From Cylindrodendrum hubeiense (taxonomy: Eukaryota; Ascomycota; Sordariomycetes; Hypocreales; Nectriaceae), in assembly GCA_014621425.1 (NCBI GenBank), contig JAANBB010000728.1, positions 1-13,025 on the forward strand: 13,025 bases of DNA. The letters are read 5' to 3'. A program made the position numbers and the translations under genes. Shown piece after piece: positions 8,579-13,025 of this stretch. A model generated the notes under the pieces. It made no database searches, was not told the origin of the DNA, and saw nothing but the letters and a program-made list of their open reading frames with translations. The stretch's first letter is position 1. Every line of letters begins with the position of its first letter.

Positions 8579-11500
8579 GTCCCGGTCATGGCATCGACTA
8601 CTGTCCCTATAGGACTAATTTTGATTGGTCCGCCGTCCAGGTCTCCGACTTTTCAAATGTTCAATATACTCGAGGGGAAGATTCAGAGCCTGAAAATGAT
8701 CTCGCTCAAGGTGAGTGAACCAAGTCATGTTTAGACGCGGCTCAAATTTACTGATTTCACAAAAATAGGCGACGAGGGGCAACACAATGAGCTGCTCATG
8801 AGAGTGCCACCACCGCCGGCTCCAGAGCCCCCGGCGCCTTTGTCCAAGAAGGACAAGAAGAAGGACAAGAAGAAGAAGAAGAAGGCAAAGGGAAAGGTAG
8901 AATCATTACCTGCTGCCGAGGAGGCGACACCCAAAGCCGAAGAGGCACGCCCAACGGAAGGTAAAGACGACACTGAGGAGAAGCCCTCCGAAGAACCGAA
9001 ACCTGCCCAAGGAGAGGATCCCGCCACAGAAGAGAAGTCTGCAGCGGAGGAGAAAACTGAAACCGAAGAGAAGCCTGTCTCAGAAGAACCTGGCGGCGAG
9101 GACGAAAAGGCCATCAAAGAAGAGACACCCGAGGAGTCAAAACCCAAAGACGATTCACCTCCCGAGGAAGAGACGCCTGCCGTGGAGGACAAACCCGCCG
9201 AGGACGCGCCACCACCAGAGGAGGAGTTAACCAAGGAAGAATCACCCAAGGAAGAATCACCCAAGGAAGAATCACCCAAGGAAGAATCACCCAAGGAAGA
9301 CTCCCCCAAGGACGACTTGCCCAAAGAAGTACCACCCGCCGAGGAATCATCACCTCCGAAGGAAGTGACATTTGCCGACGACGATTCACCAGCCAAGGAG
9401 GAGAAAGAAGACGAGGAGCCAGCTGCCACATCAAAGAAGAAGAGCAAGAAAAAGGACAAGAAAAAGGACAAGAAAAAGAAGGAAGAAGAAAAGCCTGCCA
9501 AAGGCAACAAGTCCAAAAGCAAGTCGAAGCCATCATCAACGGAAGAACAGGCCACCTCCCCGCCGCTTCCTTCTCCTCCGGCTGACGAAGAACCCGAGAG
9601 AAGCGCACCGGATACTAAGCCTGAACCGAACCCCCCCGCTGAGAGCCAAGATGAGAAAGCGCCCAATGCTGCTGAGGCAGAGGCCGAAGACAAGCCAGCA
9701 GATGATGCGCCTCTCCCTGCCTCAGACGACACACCACCGGCTGGGGACTCAAAACCTGCAGAAGAGGCCGTTGAGGTACCGGAGCAGGACAACTCCCCCG
9801 AAGACGTTTCTGCGGTAGATTCGCCCCCTGCCGAGGAGGAAAAGGCTGTCGAGGACACGCCTGCCGAGGACAACAAGTCTGCCGAAGCTCCATCTCCTGC
9901 AGAAGAAGGCAAGCCCTCAAATGACGACAAACCCAAAGACAAGCCTGCGGAGGAGGACAAACCTGCTGAAGAGGACAAGCCTGCGGAAGGCGACAAACCC
10001 ACCGAAGCAGAGCAGCCTGCCGAAGCAGACGGGGCATCTGCGGAAGAGGAGAAGCTCGTCGAAACGGAGGATAAATCCGCCGAATCAGAAGACAAGCCTA
10101 CTGAAGAGGATAAGCCTGTTGAAGAGGACAAGCCCACCGAAGTAGAGAAGCCCGCCGAAGCAGAAGACAAGCCTGCTGAAGAAGAGAAGCCCGCCGAAGC
10201 AGAGAAGCCCGCCGAAGCAGAGAAGCCCATCGAAACGGAGGCTGAATCTGCCGAAGCAGAAGACAAGCCTGCTGAAGAGGACAACCCCGCTGAAGAGGTG
10301 AATTCCGCCGAGGTGGAAAAGACTTCTGAGGACGAGCCTGCCGAGGCGACATCTCCCACAGAGGATGACAAGCCCACAGAGGATGGCAAGCCCGCAGAGG
10401 AGGTGAAGGTCACCGAGGAGGAAAAGACTTCGGAGGATACGCCTGCTGAAGACAAGTCTGCCGAAGCCACACCTCCTGCAGAGGATGACAAGCCCGCAGA
10501 GGAGGTTAAGGCTGTCGAAGAGGAGCCCGCTGAGGCAAACACTCCTTTACAGGACGCTGAAGAAACACCATCCGAGGAGGAAAAGCCTGCCGCTGCAGAA
10601 GAAGCCGCTGCCAAAGAAGCCGCCGATGCCAAGGAAGCTTCCGATGCCAAGGAGGCTGCCGATGCCAAGGAGGCTGCCGATGCCGAGGAGGCTGCCGCCA
10701 TCGCCGAAGAAGAGAAAGAGCTTGCAACCTTAAGTGCCAAGAAGGCAAAGGCAACCAAGAAACGCAAGTTCCCCAAGAAGGATGCTGAACGTCTCAACGT
10801 TCTGACTGAGAACGCGGCGAAGCGAGCCGTAGCAAAAGCTGCCAAGGAGGCAGAGGAGGCCAAGGCTGCGGAAGAGGCCGCGAAAGAAGCTGCGGAAGAA
10901 GCTGTGAAAGAAACTGCTGCTGCTGAATCTGTACATCCTGCCGATGAGGGCACGCCTGCAGAGGAGGACAAATCCGAACTGGAGGAGAACCTCATCGATG
11001 ATTCCAAAGCTGCTGAAGCAACTCCTCCTGTTTCTGACGAGAATGCCTCCAAAAAGGAACCCGATTCTGCCGAAACTCCTGCAGAAGAGCCTGTCAAACC
11101 TCTGGAGAAATCTGTGGATGATTCAGCTCTAGAATCAGTTGAAGAGTCTAAGGAAGACGATTCAAAGGACCCTGAGCCTGATACCGCCAAAGACGAGGTC
11201 GCCAAGGACGAGGAAGAGAAACCAGTTCTTTCAGAGTCAGAAGCCGAGCTTCCTGTAGAGTCAACCCCTGAACCGGAAATAACCAACGAGGTTGACGATG
11301 AGAAGCCTGCTCATTCAGAGTCTGAAGTCGAGGCCCTTGCAGAGTCCGCTTCTGAAACGAAACCAACCAAGGACGCTGAACATGACGTTGAGGAAACCTT
11401 GAAGCTGGAAGATGATGCAAAGTCAGACGCACCAGTGCCAGTTGAAGAACCTGTAGCAGGAGACGACGACCTGGAGGAAGATAAATCTCAGGACAAGGAC

Positions 11501-13025
11501 TCTGATGTCGAGGCTACCCCGGGCAAGAAAGAAGCTGAAGATGATACGCCAGCTGATGCACCCCCGACCGAGGAACAAACCAAGGATCAGGATGACGCAA
11601 CTCCGGAACCTAACCTCACGCCTGTTGAATCCAAGGAAGAAAAGGCGCTTTCTGAGCCAGATCCCGAACCCAAGGTCGTGGATGATCTTGTTGAAGCGAC
11701 GAAGGCCGATTCTCCGGCCGACCAGGATGCAAACCCCACTGACGATGAAGTCGAAGAAAGCAAGCCTGCCGAGGAAGAACACAAGAAAAGCGAAGTATCT
11801 CCTGAAATTGCTGTGGTAGAAACCACCTCGGCAGATTCTGATGCAGAGGATGCCGACTCTGGCAAGTCTCAGGAGACCGAAACCTCAGTAGCGGAACCCG
11901 AACCTGAAGTTAAGCCCGAGGAAGTCAAAGACGACAAGTCAGTGACTGAACTTGGGGAGCCTGTTGAAGAAGCCACCAAGACCGAGGACTCTCCCGCTCC
12001 CGAGGCTGCAGCAGAACCCGAGGCTGCCATGAATGATCCCGATTCAGATGTCGACGAGAAAGAGTCAGCCGTTCCCGAACTTCTGGCAGAGAAGCTAGAT
12101 ATGGAGGAAGCTGATGGCTCAGACGTTAGAGATGCTCCCCAGTCTGGCATTGAGGAGGTCAAGCCGCCCCCAGCTGAAGACGACAAGTCTGAACCTCCTG
12201 TCGAGGAGAAAGCCGAAGAGAAGGCCGAAGGGAAAGCCGTCACCGACTCTGCGGTAGAATTTGAGAAGCCTGAGCGCTCCGAGAAGGAGCCAGAGGCAGT
12301 TGAGGAGAAGCCTACTGAGGAAAAACCTGTCGAGGAGGAGCCTGCTGAAGATGCCAAGCCTGAGACTCCTGCCGAGAAGGAACCCGAAGCGGACCCAACC
12401 AGCAATTCTCCTGAACTTCTAGCTGAGAAGGAGGTAGATGTAGCCGGGGAGGAGTCTACCGAAGACAATACGCCTGAGGCTCCTGCTGAGAAGGAATCCG
12501 AAGCGGAACCTGCCAACGATTCTTCTGAACCCCCAACCGAGAAGGAGCCGGAGGTTGTTGAGACACTTGCTGAGGAGGACTCTGCTAAAGAGGAGCCTGC
12601 AAAACAGGCTCCTGCTGAAGAGACTCCCGAAGCAGAGCCCGCCGTCGATTCTCCTGAACTCCTGGCCGAGAAGGTGGTAGAGGCAGTTGAGGAGAATCCT
12701 ACTGAGGAGAAGCCTATTGAAGAGGTGCCAACTGAAGACGATAAGCCTGAGTCTCCTGCTGAGAAGGAATCCGAAGCGGAACCTGTCAACGATTCTTCTG
12801 AACCCCCAGCTGAGAAGGAGCCGGAGGCTGTTGAGGAGATACCTACTGAGGAGGACTCTGCTAAAGAGGAACCTGCTAAAGAGGAGCCTGCCAAACAGGT
12901 TCCTATTGAAGAGACTCCTGCTGAAGGGGAGTCTACTGAAGAGGAGCCTGCTAAAGAGGAGCCTGCTAAAGAGGTTCCTGCTGAAGAGACTCTTGCTAAA
13001 GAGACTCCTGCTGAAGAGGAGTCTA
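8575..13025 (+). CDS. Very large PEVK-like repeat protein, disordered, 3'-partial
   Basis: Exon 1 is 8575-8710 and exon 2 begins at 8769, open to the right edge. The intron 8711-8768 has a GTGAGT donor, ACTGAT-type branch site near 8750-8755 and TAG acceptor; the split codon reads Gly. I checked exon 2 codon by codon and found no stop: 1,418 full codons, for at least 1,464 residues. Residues 1-46 are ordinary and hold every Cys, Tyr and Trp (Y9, C10, Y12, W18, Y33). Then follow PPPPAPEPPAP; a Lys patch near 71-88; a Pro/Glu/Lys/Ala/Asp/Ser/Thr repeat domain; a second Lys patch near 267-300; an Ala/Lys/Glu helix-prone island with a KKAKATKKRKFPKK basic cluster near 660-766; and more acidic repeats to the edge. 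No signal peptide, membrane segment or enzymatic motif is visible. I do not recognise the family. Giant fungal repeat proteins such as the Woronin-body tether Leashin ('involucrin repeat' proteins) or disordered septal-pore proteins are possible relatives, on composition only. The start is the only in-frame ATG downstream of the TGA at 8203. Confidence 0.82.
9233..9337 (+). repeat. 15-bp tandem repeats encoding KEESP
   Basis: Four perfect 15-bp units (AAGGAAGAATCACCC) run from 9233 to 9292. Three diverging units follow to 9337, encoding KEDSP, KDDLP and KEVPP. All are in frame in exon 2 of the large repeat gene. The perfect stretch implies recent slippage or unequal exchange, while the right-hand units have decayed. 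The Ser-Pro in each unit is a candidate proline-directed phosphorylation site (inference). Confidence 0.92.
9941..10240 (+). repeat. 18-bp degenerate repeats encoding K-P-A-E-E-D
   Basis: From 9941 five units of 18 bp read Lys/Gln-Pro-Ala/Thr-Glu-x-Asp/Glu (for example AAGCCTGCGGAGGAGGAC at 9941-9958). After a short break the same hexapeptide period resumes from about 10094. It includes two identical units, GCCGAAGCAGAGAAGCCC, at 10193-10210 and 10211-10228. Codon third positions vary between units elsewhere, so most copies are older than the KEESP array. Confidence 0.85.
10622..10693 (+). repeat. Four 18-bp repeats encoding (A/S)DAKEA
   Basis: Units start at 10622, 10640, 10658 and 10676 and read ADAKEA, SDAKEA, ADAKEA and ADAEEA. 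They open the Ala/Lys/Glu-rich helix-prone island of the large repeat protein and contrast with the Pro-rich repeats on both sides. Absence of proline here makes a helix or coiled coil plausible. Confidence 0.85.
12404..12915 (+). repeat. Higher-order repeat: two long units beginning SPELLAEK
   Basis: Copy one starts at 12404 (NSPELLAEK) and copy two 243 bp (81 codons) later at 12647 (DSPELLAEK). Within them a near-identical block of about 100-140 bp recurs at an offset of 273 bp: 12482 onward and 12755 onward. It carries AEKESEAEP, NDSSEPP and EEDSAKEEPAK, with only scattered substitutions. Copy two has a ten-codon insertion before this block and a five-codon KEEPA duplication inside it. A third, more diverged PELLAEK occurs at 12074-12094. 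This indicates recent segmental duplication at the right edge; more units may lie beyond the window. Confidence 0.85.
12852..13025 (+). repeat. 15-bp degenerate repeats encoding AKEEP/AEETP, running off the edge
   Basis: Pentapeptide units such as AKEEP, AKEVP, AEETP and AKETP follow one another with a 15-bp spacing to the end of the window. Codons here are mostly GCT, CCT and GAG, unlike the GCC/CCC-richer left part of exon 2, which suggests a younger, homogenised array. The true end is outside the window. Confidence 0.8.

Noticed and set aside
9233..9337. Regular short repeats considered as a CRISPR-like array
   Set aside because: Units are contiguous 15-mers in a coding frame without spacers, in a eukaryotic genome.
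8731..11286. 851-codon Ser/Ala/Gly-rich minus-strand ORF, resembling a Ser-rich surface protein
   Set aside because: It lacks an ATG at its start, is followed upstream by stops that split the strand into several pieces, and lies opposite an uninterrupted plus-strand frame with a clean intron and ordinary start. Its composition is the complement of the sense repeats.
11869..12894. 341-codon minus-strand Ser-rich ORF
   Set aside because: Same shadow effect of GAR/GCN/CCN codons; no independent gene features.

Overview
The window looks like nuclear DNA of a filamentous ascomycete (Pezizomycotina). The protein-coding genes carry introns of about 51-58 bp with GTAAGT-, GTATGT-, GTATGC- or GTGAGT-type donors, CTAAC/CTGAC/TACTAAT branch sites and TAG/CAG acceptors. 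The protein set is a fungal GPI-anchored Ecm33-type wall protein, an SPF45-type splicing factor and the DEAD-box helicase Dbp5. The Dbp5 and Ecm33 sequences feel closest to Sordariomycetes, perhaps Hypocreales, but that class assignment is from memory and weak.

Layout. (1) Positions 1-1048 (+) hold the 3' part of an Ecm33/Sps2-family gene; its first exons lie off the left edge. (2) Positions 1049-1698 are a convergent intergenic stretch containing two 3' ends. (3) Positions 1699-3290 (-) hold a four-exon SPF45/RBM17-type splicing factor of 474 residues with a G-patch and a C-terminal U2AF-homology-type RRM. (4) Positions 3291-3841 are a 551-bp divergent promoter shared by this gene and the next. 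(5) Positions 3842-5487 (+) hold a four-exon Dbp5 gene of 495 residues with every helicase motif, plus a small in-frame 12-bp tandem repeat near its N terminus. (6) Positions 5488-8574 are about 3.1 kb without a convincing gene. Only its right end can be interpreted, as promoter and leader of the next gene. (7) From 8575 to the right edge (+) runs a very large gene, truncated by the window: a 136-bp first exon, one intron (8711-8768), and an uninterrupted second exon of more than 4.2 kb. The second exon encodes a Pro/Glu/Lys/Ala-rich, PEVK-like, almost certainly disordered repeat protein. At least 1,464 codons are present and no stop is reached.

The three conserved genes are housekeeping: wall integrity, spliceosome assembly, and mRNA export. 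Splicing factor and export helicase share one promoter region, which could co-regulate two steps of mRNA maturation (inference). The large repeat gene is the least understood element. All its Cys, Trp and Tyr residues lie in the first 33 residues. It has layered tandem repeats (15 bp, 18 bp and an ~81-91-codon higher-order unit). It has an embedded basic/helical island, and a short upstream ORF whose stop overlaps its start codon (ATGA). Long open frames on its complementary strand are best explained as shadows of its biased codons. I saw no tRNA, rRNA, transposon or CRISPR array.
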